Below are positions 52,501 to 64,000 of a stretch of 64,000 nt of DNA, one piece after another. The notes beneath the pieces are model-generated. The model was not told where the DNA came from and searched no databases. It saw only the letters and a list, made by a program, of their open reading frames with translations. Both the position numbers and the translations under genes were made by a program. The stretch lies in assembly GCA_013398275.1 (NCBI GenBank), contig VZSE01005034.1:1694173-1758172 (forward strand). Reading direction: 5' to 3'. Position 1 is the first letter of the stretch. Every line of letters begins with the position of its first letter. The stretch comes from Promerops cafer. Taxonomy: Eukaryota; Chordata; Aves; Passeriformes; Nectariniidae.

Positions 52501-55500
52501 GACATTTACACTGGTGCCATTAGTATTAATTTTCAGTTTTCATTCTGAAGAACAAGGATTTTAATCTAATAATTCCATTACTAAATAGGATACTAATACT
52601 AATTATCAAAGCCACTATCATTTTAAAGTTATTATAAGAGTAATTATTTGTACAACTCGGCCTTGCAACTCAAGAGGATAAAGCTGATTTTATGTTATGT
52701 AAATGATATGTTTTCCATGTATTTTTCATCCTTATAACAATTAGTTTTCTCTAAAGACTGGAGGTTCAATAGCTGAATTTGAAAAATTTGGCTTCACTCT
52801 TTTTATTCACCTGGGTGAATAAATCCTTGTCCCACAGAGAACAGAATAATTTTATTTCCTTATTATCAACTTCCTCTGAGATACACAAAGTCCTCTTTAA
52901 AATACTGCCAGGTACTAAAAGCGATTTAGCATTTTCTTTAAACAGGAAGATTTGTAGTAGGAGATGAGCTCCCCATTATCCATCTGTTTCCAGTTGCTTT
53001 TATTAATATTACCAAACTTTGCAGATGTCATGCTCTTCATCCTTTGTCCCTCTGGAATGATAAACTATGTTCCTCTTACAACCTCTTTATATCTACCCCT
53101 ATATTTAAACATTATAAATAATTTCAAAATGAGACGTGTGTTAAATTCTTATTTTCTGTAGGGATTTCCAAGACCAGCATTTAGCAATTCCCTCTCATGA
53201 ACTACCTACCAGAAAGAAAGAAAAGGATGGAGTGTGATTCTTGGTGCAGGGATTTGGGCACTGGGGAGCAGCAGCATGGGGTTAAGTCAGCTGGAAGTAA
53301 AACTAGAGTTAGTTCTGCCTCCAGTGAGCCATTTATACATACTGAAAGGAAGAGAAGCAAAGAAGAAAATGAATGCCAGACCTGCAGGTGTGCTAACAAA
53401 TTAAAACTGGAGCAGGAAAAGAAAAAAATCTGCTATATCCTTTCAGCCCTGCCTCACCTTAGCACTCCCTCTGATGTAACCTTTCTTCTAAGGAGAACTG
53501 CACACAGTCAGTCTTACCCATAATCAGGCAGTGAGTATCTGCACAGGCTGGCATGACTCTGCTGCTGCCCCTAGCCAGTGCCAGTTGTCACCTGGAACCA
53601 GAGTCCCCAGGATATTAAAAGACGGAGGAAGAAAAAGAACTGGCTTCTCCCTCGAGCACAAACTAACTCAGAAACAGACATTACCTGCAACTACGAAGTA
53701 CGTTAGAGTTAAAAAGTTTTCAATGCTACATGGTACTGTCTTCTGGTTTCTCAGGAAAGCATTGAAGAGAACATTATTCAAATAAATAATTTGTGCTTCT
53801 CTACTTGCATTACTTCTCCCACTATGAGATACCATAATGCACTGGAAAAGGGAGTACTTGTGAGGTTGTGGTGTGCTCTGAGTCAAAAAAGTCAGAACCA
53901 TAAAAAGTCTTCTTAAATCTCCAAATGACATTTTATCTCTGTACATGTACCACTTGGAATTTTCCATATCTAGTAAAAATGCTGTTCTTTCCTTTATGAA
54001 CAAGAATTTTTATGTTATGTCACCACGTTCCTTCAAACTAAGACAAGGAAGAAACCGAGTCATGTAGCTGAGGCGTCAGTATTTTAAATATACTGGATAG
54101 AGCTTTCCATAGAAACTGCACATACAATTTAAATAATTTTTTTTATATAGAGAGGAAACATGAGCCATGATGTTGCTATGAAAAGGTTCATGTTGTAAGC
54201 ATACTTTCCGAACTTAAAAATTACTATAAAAGAATAAAGCTTCTGTGCTTTGTATTGGCAAAACCAAACAGTGAACTTTTATGACTGCAATGAAATTGTT
54301 TTCCTGAGAAAAAGACTGAATGGAATGGAAAGACTGTCACATCCAAGACTTGTGCTCATCATGGATATATACTCTGAAGTAGAGCAGAGCAATCTCAAAG
54401 CCAACAAGAAGTCAGGTAGCACTGCATATTCGGGGCAGGGAAGTAAGAAGGGTCTTGAGATGCAATTTAAGTATCGAAAGACAATACATTACTCCAACAC
54501 ACAAACTCAAAAACTCAGAAAGATCTTGTGAAACAGAGGTCTCCACAGAAGTACCCTGGCAGATCAGGACTTTGGTTTGGAATTTACTCTGGCTTACAAA
54601 CACATACAAACCTAAAGACACCTCTAGAAAAAACTGACATCAAGTATACTCTGTGGACAGATTTTATTGTCCTAATGTTTCTTTTTTATGATCACATCTC
54701 CAACCCTATACCAAGAATCAAACCCTTTTGCTTTACTAGAAGAAAGCTGCTAGTTCTTTTAAAAAGTGCTTAGTAACTGAAGTCCCCCTGAGCAAGTACC
54801 TCGCCTAAGGCAGTAAATCTGAAACCTGTTATGGCAAACTGATACTGGCAATCCACAGCAGGCTTGGGATCTGTGAGTCTGGACCACAACTCCTACAAAA
54901 GGCAGTTTGCATGTTGGTATTATCAGCTCTCAGTATTAGGATAAATATACCTGCTCAGAATGACTTCTCAAAAGGCCCTGCCATCCTACACAGATTTTGC
55001 CTCCCTGTGCAATTCCAGTTTCTTCTGACAGTTCCCCAACAACCACCTGCCCAGCTAGGGGAGAGGGGTGGCGGGGAAATACAGACTTTTATAATCCAAT
55101 CAGAACTCACAGTTTTTGCATCTCCTGAGCTTTTGTCATGTGGACAAAACCCCCACAGCTGACTCTGCAAGGGCTCAAGCCAGATTGCTTCCAGTTTAAA
55201 AGCTGTCGTGCTCTGGAGTGAATTATCTTGAGCTCATTTTCCTTCTTACATATTTTTCCCCAACACTTTCTTGTTAAACTAGATGTGTAGCACACAGCTA
55301 CACTATCACTCCCATATACACAGTATGCTGGGTACGCTTACAGTATACATTTATGTAAAGCATGCATACAGTAACTACACTATTTGCCACACTGCAAGCA
55401 GACTGCGTGAGTGCATCTAGAAGAGTTTCTCCCCATCCCAGTACCTTCTGCTCGATTTGTTGCAGCAATACCAGGTCAGATGACAAACTCCTCATTACAG

Positions 55501-57429
55501 GAGGCAAAGACCCAGCTCTCAGAGTCTTTCTTACAACTCACAGAATGAAGTTCCCCCCATTAGCAACTAGAGCTCTCTAAACTAGGGCATGCTTGCTTTG
55601 GGGTGGGGGGAAAAGGGGGCATGACAAGACGACCAGAGAACAGCTGTTAACACAAAGCACAGCCCTGAAGTCAATGCAGAGCATTGTAACTCCATTCTAC
55701 ACCTGCTAAACCTTTTCCCTGAACCTTATTAGAAACTGCGCTCACCCAGCCGAGGAGGGAATTAGAGGGGCTCTGCAGTGCACTCACAGCACGGGGAGCT
55801 GGGGAGCTGGGCTGGGGCAGCCCTGTGCTGGAGTGCTCTCCACAGCCTCTCCATTAAAGCCACTCACTTCACAGGTCAGCGCTCTGGCAAGCCGCTCCTT
55901 GGCAAGGCTTGCAGCTTCCACAGTGGCAGGGTGAAGTAGCCACAGCTGTACCAGCTGTACGTTTAATGCTGAGCACAGGCTCCCAGCAGCTTAAATAATA
56001 CCAGTTCAGTGCAGCAGGCAAGATTACACATTAACAACCACGAGCAAAACAGGAGCAATTAGAGAACAGCTAGGGAGTGCTCAAATGTGTAACCAGATAC
56101 TCTTGCAGCCAATACATATCAATACAGCTTATAAAAACATGCTCAAGGACCACAGCTCTCTCCCTCCGAGTGTTGCAGTTGGGTGGTCTTGCAATGAAAA
56201 GGACGTATTAAATCACATTGTGTCCACCCATAAAAGAGAGCCAGCCATAAACTGGCTGCTGACACTTAGAAAGTACTCCAATCAATGCTGCCAGTTATTT
56301 GAATAACCCTGAAGAGGACATTTCTGGACAAGGAGATGGCTGACCGTGGCTTTTCATAGGAAAGCAGCACTGGAAGAGACCTCCTAAATGATAGGTCTAA
56401 TGCATAATTTCCTCCTTTTACACCAAAAGCTCTCTCCATACAAAACAGTGGAACGCTCTATACCTACACATCCATAGCTTGACAGCTGCTTTGCCAATAA
56501 CACTCCACAATTCCTGCTACTCCCGATCCCACTGCGTAACATGATGCACTACTAGAAACTGACAGGGACTCCAGAACACCAAGCCATGGAAAAAGAGAAA
56601 CTGCACTAAGTCACAGGTCCTAAAGGAAAAGATGAGAATAAATGTATCCATCTATAGGCAGACACAATTCCTGAGTGATAAAGAACAAACACTGTTTAAT
56701 AGAATGAGTAGGTACAATGCAGAAGGGTTTTTTTCTTCATTACATCCACCATGTTACCTGTGGAAAAGACTGATTTTCAGGAAAAAAAAATAAAATCACA
56801 GATGGCTGATTACGTAAAGCAACTGCTTCCAAAATACTAAGGAATAGCACAAAAAAAGGCATCTTGGGAAGTCGGACAAGGACTGGAAGACTGTGCAGGA
56901 AGCTGGAAAGACTATAAAGGAGATGACAGCCAAACACAGAAGCACAGGGATGCAATATGTGAGAGGTAGAAAGGAAACTGGAAGGACAGTAACATTTTTG
57001 ATGGGCTGGAACATCAGGCACATGAAAGGAAAAATTCCACATGCAGGATTTCAAGGCATCCATTTTCTCCTTCCTATACTAAAGGAATATCAAAAAGTGA
57101 CAGATTAAACAAAAGTCAAAAGTTAGTTGAAAGCCATGAAGGAAAATGGCCATTCTTCTGCCAAATGACTCTTCACCCCACAATTTTGAATTTCTGGGAA
57201 ATGTACATTGCTTTGACTGTCAATTGGCTTGTGCTTTTTATGTCTTCTGGGATAAAATTACCAGGCCAGTCAATTCTACAAGCAGTTTTAAAGAATGTTT
57301 ACCAGGCTACTTTCAAGATTCCCAGAGAATGTGTATTACCAAATATGTGGTTTTAATTTAGAAACTTATAAAGCAAAAATATTACATTTTCTTCTCTGAG
57401 ATTAGTTAATGGACACATAAATTAACACA
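49522..57429. other. Non-coding sequence, GC-richer in 55.0-55.96 kb
   Basis: No gene is recognised in about 8 kb. A TAAT/ATTA-rich stretch lies at 52.48-52.64 kb. Open frames of up to 111 codons overlap on both strands at 53.2-54.0 kb without family resemblance. The 56.8-57.1 kb part could be a further decayed upstream piece of the LINE relic that follows, but no motif supports this. Confidence 0.5.
55793..55817 (+). promoter_or_regulatory. Canonical G-quadruplex motif
   Basis: Four G tracts of 4, 4, 3 and 4 bases are separated by loops AGCT, AGCT and CT. They sit in a locally GC-rich block (about 55.72-55.96 kb) that contrasts with the AT-rich surroundings. The pattern fits the standard four-tract rule without adjustment. 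No CpG island, TATA box or gene start is visible beside it, so any regulatory role is inference. Confidence 0.6.
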
Positions 57430-58280
57430 GCCAATATACTTAATATACTGAAGTTAGGACTAGATAATTTACATTCCAGAGCTCTGGAAACACCAGCCCA
57501 TGAACCAGAAGGTGTGAAAGGAAATATTTTAATAAGTCTCTGATGCTGAGGGTGGTGTCATCTGTTTGGAAACTAACAAATATAATACCCATAACATGAG
57601 AAAGAAAAAATGCAGTCTGGGCAAAGTAAGTCCAGTTATTCTGATCCTAGAAGAATGCATGGTTTTAGCACAATTACTCAGAGGGGGAAAAAATGTTGAA
57701 GAAATGGAAGTAAACAGGAATAAATGTATCTGCATTAAAAAAAAAAAAAAAGAGAGAAGAATGTGCGACAGACTTTTTTCTTTTCTAAAATGTGAGCATC
57801 TCTAATAGACATCATTTATCTAGCCTCCAACAAAGCCTATGGAATAGGCACACAAGGAATCACATCACATAAGGAATTCTTTACTGAACTCACAGGGGAA
57901 ACTTGAAGTACCTATTAGCAGTACGAATAGATCGAGTAGCTTATAGAGCTTTAAAAAGGGAACACACACCATGTGGAGAGTATTAGTGTACCTCCAGAAA
58001 CATTTGTTCAGAAAGTCATTTTATTTAATACTTTTACCAGTGAACTTAGCAAGGAAAAAAAAAATAAAAAACCAAACCCAAGAGTACCTTATTAAAATCA
58101 GCTTCTAATGCAAAGTCAGGAGATACAATCAATACACAAAAGGACCATTTAGAATATCACACAGAATTTAATGGATAACTTTGAGATATGTGAGCATGAA
58201 GCCCCGTAGCAAAAAATGGAAGGCTAGGTGTATGGAAGCACCAGGAAATGAAGCTATTCATCTACTGGAAAAGTTCAAGG
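57430..58280 (+). pseudogene. Decayed CR1-like LINE fragment with reverse-transcriptase motifs
   Basis: Translated on the plus strand with frame changes, the segment shows WKLTNIIPI (57.57-57.60 kb), matching the W-K-x-A-x-V-V-P-I motif of CR1-type reverse transcriptases. Next comes SPVILI (57.63 kb), matching the N-Y-R-P-V-S-L block. Then DIIYLASNKAYG (57.81-57.84 kb) matches D-V-I-Y-L-D-F-S-K-A-F-D, which holds a catalytic aspartate. Here A replaces that aspartate, and stops and frameshifts abound, so it is dead. An A15 interruption lies at 57737-57751. From 58.05 to 58.28 kb the nucleotide pattern resembles the downstream part of the same ORF. Decay is much greater than in the CR1 tail at 49.3 kb. 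Both ends are approximate. Confidence 0.65.
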
Positions 58281-58884
58281 AGGGAAAATACCTTGTTGAC
58301 CATACTCATTGCTAACAGATTAACTGTGACCTGCCAACATAATGCAGACATGTCAAAGGCAAACATGATCTAAACAAGTGTCAGGAGTTACGTGACCAGA
58401 AGAGACAGGAAAGCAGAAATGTCACTGTACTTCAGGAACAGCACATGAAAGTCTGCCCATTCCCACTCCAGAAAACTGACAACAAAGCAGTGGCAGAAGA
58501 GGGCTTCCAGGATGCTACAGAAGTGGAGAGCCTTTCTCAAAGAAGAAGACAAAAAACCCCAAAAAAACATCCAACCAACAACAACTAACTATTGAGCAAA
58601 ACTAGCCCAGCAAAACAAATGTTGAGAGAATAACCCTTCTACAAGTGTCAAAATACAAGAGACACCAGAAAAAATTGGCTCGCTGTACTTGAGCTTCCAT
58701 GACCGGTTGATCAGACTAGAAACCTGACAGTTGATACAAGTCTCCCATTTGCTGAATTTGGGAATTTAATGATACCATTTCTCCCTGATTACATGCAAAT
58801 CTGCAGAGAACTTACATTCCTCCTTGCAGGGAATTTGAACACCACTGAAATTAACAGGGTACAAAGGCCAAAATCTAAATAGGA
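58281..58884. other. Non-coding, possibly the tail of the LINE relic
   Basis: AT-rich sequence with no gene. The first 280 bp could still belong to the old LINE, but no motif is clear. Confidence 0.4.
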
Positions 58885-59151
58885 CATCACAGTGGAAATG
58901 GCCACAATACACAGAGTAACACCATACAACTTCAGACAGCTTCAAACATCTGCCCTTTCTTGTTCTTCAGGACAACTTTTATACCCTTCTTCTCACATGC
59001 CCTACACCTGTGTGCCCTCTGTACCTTTCTGTGATTGGTTAGCAGGCCTTGGCACTCCAGGTCTCATTGCCTTCAATATTGTTCACCTGTTCTGCACAGC
59101 TGTAGCCCATTAGGGATGAGGCTCCCAATTACTACAAACTGTGTCCCTACA
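58885..59151 (-). mobile_element. Solo LTR, second copy of the same family
   Basis: This 267-bp element aligns end to end with 12676-12941, sharing long blocks such as GTGATTGGTTAGCA and CATTGCCTTCAATATTGTTC. On the minus strand it has CCAAT (59034-59038 inverted) then GGGTATAAAAG (58976-58986). It has an extra GTACCTTTCT-type insertion and lacks the GTCCATCCCCACT stretch of the first copy. The plus-strand left terminus is CA instead of TG, two transitions. The flanks ATAGGA and ATACCA match at four of six positions, a possible eroded target duplication. The damaged terminus and flanks suggest it is older than the 12.7 kb copy. Confidence 0.82.
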
Positions 59152-62039
59152 ATACCAGACACCCAAATATTAAAAATTCCAAAGGAATTAGGACAAACAA
59201 TTCTTTAGAGTCTTCTGACTGGAATCCAGTACCAAGTTCTGTTAGGTCCCAATGAATAACCAAGCTGAACTAAACAAACAGGAATAAAAGCCTTCCCAAC
59301 CTACAAAAGAGGACTCAAATTTGTCTGCCTGTGGTGCAAGCTGAGTGACTGTGCTATCAGCAAGGAAAATAGAAAATAGCACTGGACTATTTGGCCAGAA
59401 GAAACCCTTTAACTAAAAAGAAAACCAAACTAAACTGAACTACCTTCCCCCCACACCCTCTCAAAAAAAAAAAAAAATCTAACAACTATAACAGTACCAA
59501 TAAACCCAAGTGGGATTGTTCAAACTGGTCCCCTGAAGTGAAATTTGGGCACTTCTAAAGATGACAGGCTGATCTCCACAGGTGATGAGCAATTTCTCTG
59601 CAGTCAGCTTTGACTCATGTCAGCAGGGGGCTAATCCTGTCTCCACCAGCACTCCTCACCTGGCCTAGTTGGTTGGGTTAGGACTGCTGTGGTCCATAAG
59701 TCAGGGCCAGGGTGCATTTAGACTCTGTGAACAGGCTCCATAACACCTGCCTGGACCACAAGGCCAGGAGCACATCCCTTGAATAAGTAGAAAGTGAAAA
59801 AACGTCTTTCCAGCCTCAACATACTCAATATCCTAGTTTGAGACATGTCTCAACCTGTTTTAATCAAGACAGTTCTGCCTGTTTTTCCTCTGCTGTTCAT
59901 TTTTGGAAGTTACTCAAATATTTCTTACTGTTCATAACAGCTGATACTAACCCAATGTGTCCTTGGTTTCTTCTCCTAAACACAACCCATTTGCAGTGCT
60001 CAAAAATACTGGCATGGCTTTAACTGCAGCCTTGAGCTGTGCTAGGGATGCTTTTCATATCACTGATGTTTTAAAAAGCTAGAATATGCACAAGAGTCCT
60101 TCACATAGATACGCAAGATGTAAATAAATTTTTTATATTGGCATTGAAAATTTCCCTTTCAATAGAAAATTTCTTGGGCTCCCACTTGGACTAAACAGAA
60201 CTGAAAGCAGACTTGGCAAAGCAACAAACTGCTCTTCATAGCAAATGGAAAGTAAGAAAATACTTGCAATTCTTTTACTTCCTTCCAGCTCTTGTTCAAA
60301 ACCAGCTTATTAAGTACTTCTGCAGTTGCCCCAAAAGGAAAAACAATTTCAACAATAGATTTTTAAAGGCATCTATAAATATACAGTTCTCATAAATACC
60401 ATATCTCTGATATGGTTTACCGGATTTCTTTGTTTAAACTCTCTAATGTCTACAGTTAAAAAAACAAATAAAAGCTTCTGAAATTACAGATCAATACTCA
60501 AAGTGGGAGAAAGTGCTTCCATACTTGAAGTTTCTAATAGCTTTATATCCATCTAACAAACATCAGGAGTGAAACAAGACAAGCATTAGGAATAACCTAC
60601 TTTAGGAAGGACATGTAGTCAGTGGATGAACAAGATAAAAGAAAATAGAGAATATGAGGGTCAAAACAAATAAGAAAGGGGAATAAAACACCTAAGGTTT
60701 AATTTTCAAAAAAAGGTGTTCAAGAAAACCCAAAATGTGAAGAGAGAGAATAAAGCAAACAGAAAACTTCAAAGATTGCCAGGTTCTGTCCTGCCAAGGA
60801 TGTATGCAAGATCCCTATTACACTCATTTAACTGGCTTCAACTGGAAAGTCCTTAGGCATCATGCCTTAGGCACAATGTGTCTGACGAGTGCCAGTGGTT
60901 CCATGGAGCAGTGTTACTGGACAGTAACATTGTCTAAACCAGCAAATTTACTGTCCAGGTAAATTGGTGCCTGATGCTTAGCACTAGCATGAATACAACA
61001 CCTTGCCTCCACAGAGTTGGGCTGCATTATGGCATGCAACTAAATATTGTACACTGAAGGAAAAATACGTGTCCAGGAGTAGAAAGTTGAAGGCTAATTC
61101 TCCACCAGGGCAAAAGCAGATATTATAGAATGTGCTCCTTCCTGAACACGAAACATGAAGGAAATCAATGTGAAAGAAAGCAAAAAATTTATTCATTCTT
61201 CCCCTGCCCTTTGGAAGAATAAGGCCTTCAAATGGTTTCTCGTTAACTTTCCCAGAATGTGTTTTGCTTTTTCCAAGAAAAAGGAAAAAGGGAATTAGGT
61301 GGTGGTAACCAACTGGTAAATTTATATACTACTTGAGAGGAATTCCATCCATTCCTGTACCCTGGGTATTCCCATAAGTACCAAACAGATCAGTTTGAAC
61401 ACTCTGATTTTGTAACTCCATATTCCTCCTCTTGGATGCAGACCCCTTTTTCAGGAGATCTGCTGCCAGTACCTCCACCACCTTACCACTGTTGGAAGTG
61501 AGGTCCAACACAGTGAGTCAAGCACAGTGTGAATGCAGTGAAAGGTTCATGTGAAACATCATCTTCCCTGCCAGAAGTCTACCAAAAGGAGGGGCTTATG
61601 CTCTTCTGCTTGCACAAAGATTCTTTCAGTGCAACACTATGCAGATGATGCCCATAGAATTGTGGTTTATAGCTCTCTTCCCAAGAAGTTTATGCCTTCC
61701 TCTTTTTCCTCTCCTAAGCACACCTTTAAGACAATTCCCAAAATATTTCATTTATTATATTCAGAGTCACCCTACCTATTGTAGTAACATGGCCAATGTG
61801 GATGATTTTTCAAAGCTGTTAACAATGATCCAAAAGTTTTATCAGAACTGGGTTTACAGACATAGTTATTCTACAGGTGGTGATGCCACGCACAAGGGAG
61901 GAAAGTGAAAAATCTGTCCATATCCCCATGCTAACCTGTAAGCACAGCTTGCAAACATTTGAGCATCCCTAAACAGGCTATAGGTAAGAGATAGACTAAC
62001 TAATGGAACCACATGATATTGTGGTATCAAATAGTATTT
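59152..62039. other. Non-coding, AT-rich sequence
   Basis: No gene is recognised. An 11-bp inverted repeat (CTGGACAGTAA at 60917-60927; TTACTGTCCAG at 60948-60958) overlaps a shorter foldback, GTTACTG-GA-CAGTAAC (60913-60928), so two stems compete. A 60-codon minus frame at 61329-61511 is unrecognised. Confidence 0.55.
60917..60958. repeat. 11-bp perfect inverted repeat, 20-base loop
   Basis: CTGGACAGTAA and TTACTGTCCAG are exact reverse complements. The left arm also takes part in a 7-bp foldback at 60913-60928. Confidence 0.7.
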
Positions 62040-62262
62040 CACAGAATCACACAACAGGTCAGGTCGGAAGGCACCACAGTGTGTCGTCAGGTCTGACCTC
62101 CCTGCTCAGGTAGGATCATCCTAGAGCACAGGGCACAGGACTGCATCCAGATGGTTCTTGAATATCTCCAGTGAGGGAAACTCTCAAACCTTGCTGGGCA
62201 ATCTGCTCCAGTGCTCTGTCACTGATGTTTAAAAACTCCAACTCCTTCTTGGTACTCCTACC
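62040..62262 (-). mobile_element. CR1 LINE 3' fragment
   Basis: On the plus strand it starts CACAGAATCACACAACAGG (the octamer end in reverse). It continues with GTCTGACCTCCCTGCTCAG, TAGAGCACAGGGCACAGGAC, TTGAATATCTCCAGTGAGGG and GGCAATCTGCTCCAGTGCTC, the known order of an avian CR1 tail read backwards. The match fades after about 62230, so the far end is approximate. It belongs to a different CR1 subtype from the 37.1 kb piece, judged by its 3' wording. Confidence 0.88.
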
Positions 62263-64000
62263 AAAAAAAGGTATTAACGTTCTATGGACTACTGTGATAA
62301 CATTGAATATTTTGGGCAAGATGGTGGTGAGGGAGGATTCTTTCCCATGTTTTGCTTTGCCAACCTTCTCTCCTGTATTGCTGGAGCAGAGGGGATGCCC
62401 AGGTAGGCTTATTCCACTTGGAAAGAAAATGGGGGAAAGGCACGAGCAGAGATCCAGGCATAGGTTGGTGAAGAAAGGTTGATGGGAATAGTATTGTGGA
62501 GTTTATAGTAGTGTGGTACTTCTAACTCATAAATTCTGGTGTTGTGCACATGAAGACTGAGATGCCTCTCACAGAGAATTGGCAGGTGGAGAGGGACTTC
62601 AGTGGGAAGCTGAGATGTAGCTTTTCCCACAATTTAAGTGGTTTTTCCACCCTCATATGGCCTGACATTGTTTTTTCACCATAATTTTTTATTCCCTTCT
62701 AGTACATAATTTTGAAGATTAAATAATAAGATTCTGGTGAAGCATCTTCCATCGTATTTTCCTGTAGTGAACTGTAGCACAAATTATCCTGTAGTGAAGT
62801 AAAAGCTGAAATGAATGGCAATAACTGTGTCTGAGCCTAGCCTTGATTCACCATACCTGCTGTTACCCAAGTAAATGCATTATTCACTATTTACATGATA
62901 CTTTCCTGAAGGCAATATACTTGAAAGCAATGTGTGTAATATAATGTGCCATTATTCCAGAGCTCTGAAAATGTCCTTTTATAATTCTCCTTAGCAGTAC
63001 AGTTTATGTGATGTGGAAACTATTTTCTGACACGTGTGCCTAAGCAGTGAGCTCTTTGTTAGATCCAATTAGAATTTCTCCCTTGATAGAGTGTGAGGCT
63101 CTAAACCAGTGTTATGCTTGGCCGTGGACAAAATTAATCCAGTCAGTTGGGACTCCCTGCATCAACCTTCTGCGATCTCATGGTATGGAACCCCTGATAT
63201 GTGCTTTTCACATTTAGCAAACCCAAGATTCAGTGCAAGAGGCAGCAGCCACACCGCTTTTCTGGCGTAGCAAACGGCATGTCAGCACATTTAAAAGTTA
63301 TTACATGAATATTAGCTACTGTACAATAACACTTTCCCTGACAGAGTGGTGTAACTCCTTTCCTAGTGAAGAGGGTTTCTCATTTATCTTTTTTTTTTTT
63401 TTTTGCAAGTGTGATGAACATAGTATAGATGCTTTGCTCATGAAGATACTTAAATAGCGTTTAAGAAAACCTGATGAATTTTGTGTTTCTTCTGCATTGT
63501 AAATTATGAAAAAAGGCCCAAACCCCAAACATTTTGTTGACTACCAATTATTTTGTTTGTTTTAGCAAGTGTTTGGTTTAGCTAAGTGTTACAAAGGATT
63601 GTTTGAGAAACTTAGCCTTAGGTTGTGTGTTAAGCACATCAGTTTCAGATGGAGTAAAATACTTTCAAGTGCCATGGATTTTTTTTCCCCCATATCATTC
63701 CTATACTAAAATCTGTGAATGGAGACTGAGTGGCTGTTGATACTTTGCTAAAGCAAGAGTGGTAAATGTGATTTAAATCTAATCCAAAGTTACAGTTCTT
63801 TCTGAGAGTTTGTACAAAGGCCAGAATTGTTTTGACTGGTTTTGATCCACAGAAATCCCTGTGAGCATCCAAAAGACTCATCAATTTATTGTGACATCTA
63901 AATGCTTTTAAATGGAACCTTTGTCTTTGCTGATTAACTGTGCTCTTCAAGCATTGCAAATCCGTGTTCCTCTCTGGCTGGAACTGACGTGCTGCTCTTG
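62263..64000. other. Non-coding sequence to the window end
   Basis: No gene is recognised. It contains a T16 run at 63389-63404. A 104-codon minus frame near the end (63645-63959) has no family resemblance. Confidence 0.55.

Noticed and set aside
12676..59151. The two LTRs as ends of one very large provirus
   Set aside because: Each has its own flanking bases, the 46-kb interval holds no retroviral genes, and the copies differ in age.
61329..61511. 60-codon minus frame with a plausible acceptor (CTTCCAACAG)
   Set aside because: The peptide looks somewhat protein-like, but there is no good donor and no recognised family, so I could not support an exon.
1..64000. CRISPR arrays, bacterial operons, tRNA or rRNA genes
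   Set aside because: No regularly spaced repeats, no dense coding and no recognisable structural RNA; the sequence is vertebrate nuclear DNA.

Overview
This window reads as nuclear DNA of a vertebrate, most likely a bird. It is AT-rich and CpG-poor. It has no operons or dense coding, and the longest open frames are about 160 codons and resemble no family I know. Its recognisable repeats are chicken-repeat-1 (CR1) LINE tails with the 3' octamer and short retroviral solo LTRs. I see no SINE of mammalian type. A songbird or other neoavian is my guess; the window does not settle it. The sequence is intergenic or lies inside very large introns: no gene can be named from it.

Layout. 1-12.6 kb: unique AT-rich sequence with homopolymer tracts and one splice-bounded candidate exon (7.7 kb, minus). 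12.7 kb: a solo LTR (minus) with a perfect 6-bp target duplication. 13-37 kb: mostly unique non-coding DNA with a small tandem duplication, several perfect or near-perfect hairpins (14.8, 17.6, 25.5 kb), a 29-bp A run (15.5 kb), a candidate exon (20.6 kb, minus) and an alternating purine-pyrimidine tract (31.7 kb). 37-38.3 kb: two CR1 tails on the minus strand. 41.25-42.38 kb: one segment present in three overlapping copies joined by single N characters, almost certainly an assembly artefact. 42.9-46.7 kb: two CpG-bearing, locally GC-richer patches, a possible 3' terminal exon (plus) and the best candidate internal exon (46.5 kb, minus). 49.3 kb: a CR1 tail (plus). 55.7-55.96 kb: a GC-rich block with a canonical G-quadruplex motif. 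57.4-58.3 kb: a decayed fragment of an old CR1-like LINE carrying recognisable reverse-transcriptase motifs. 58.9 kb: a second solo LTR of the same family (minus). 62.0 kb: a further CR1 tail (minus).

Nothing here forms a working gene system. The main results are the assembly artefact, the LTR pair, the LINE relic, the hairpins and a short list of splice-bounded open segments that a protein search or RNA data could confirm or dismiss. I could not run any search, so family names rest on pattern recognition, and subfamily names are deliberately not given.
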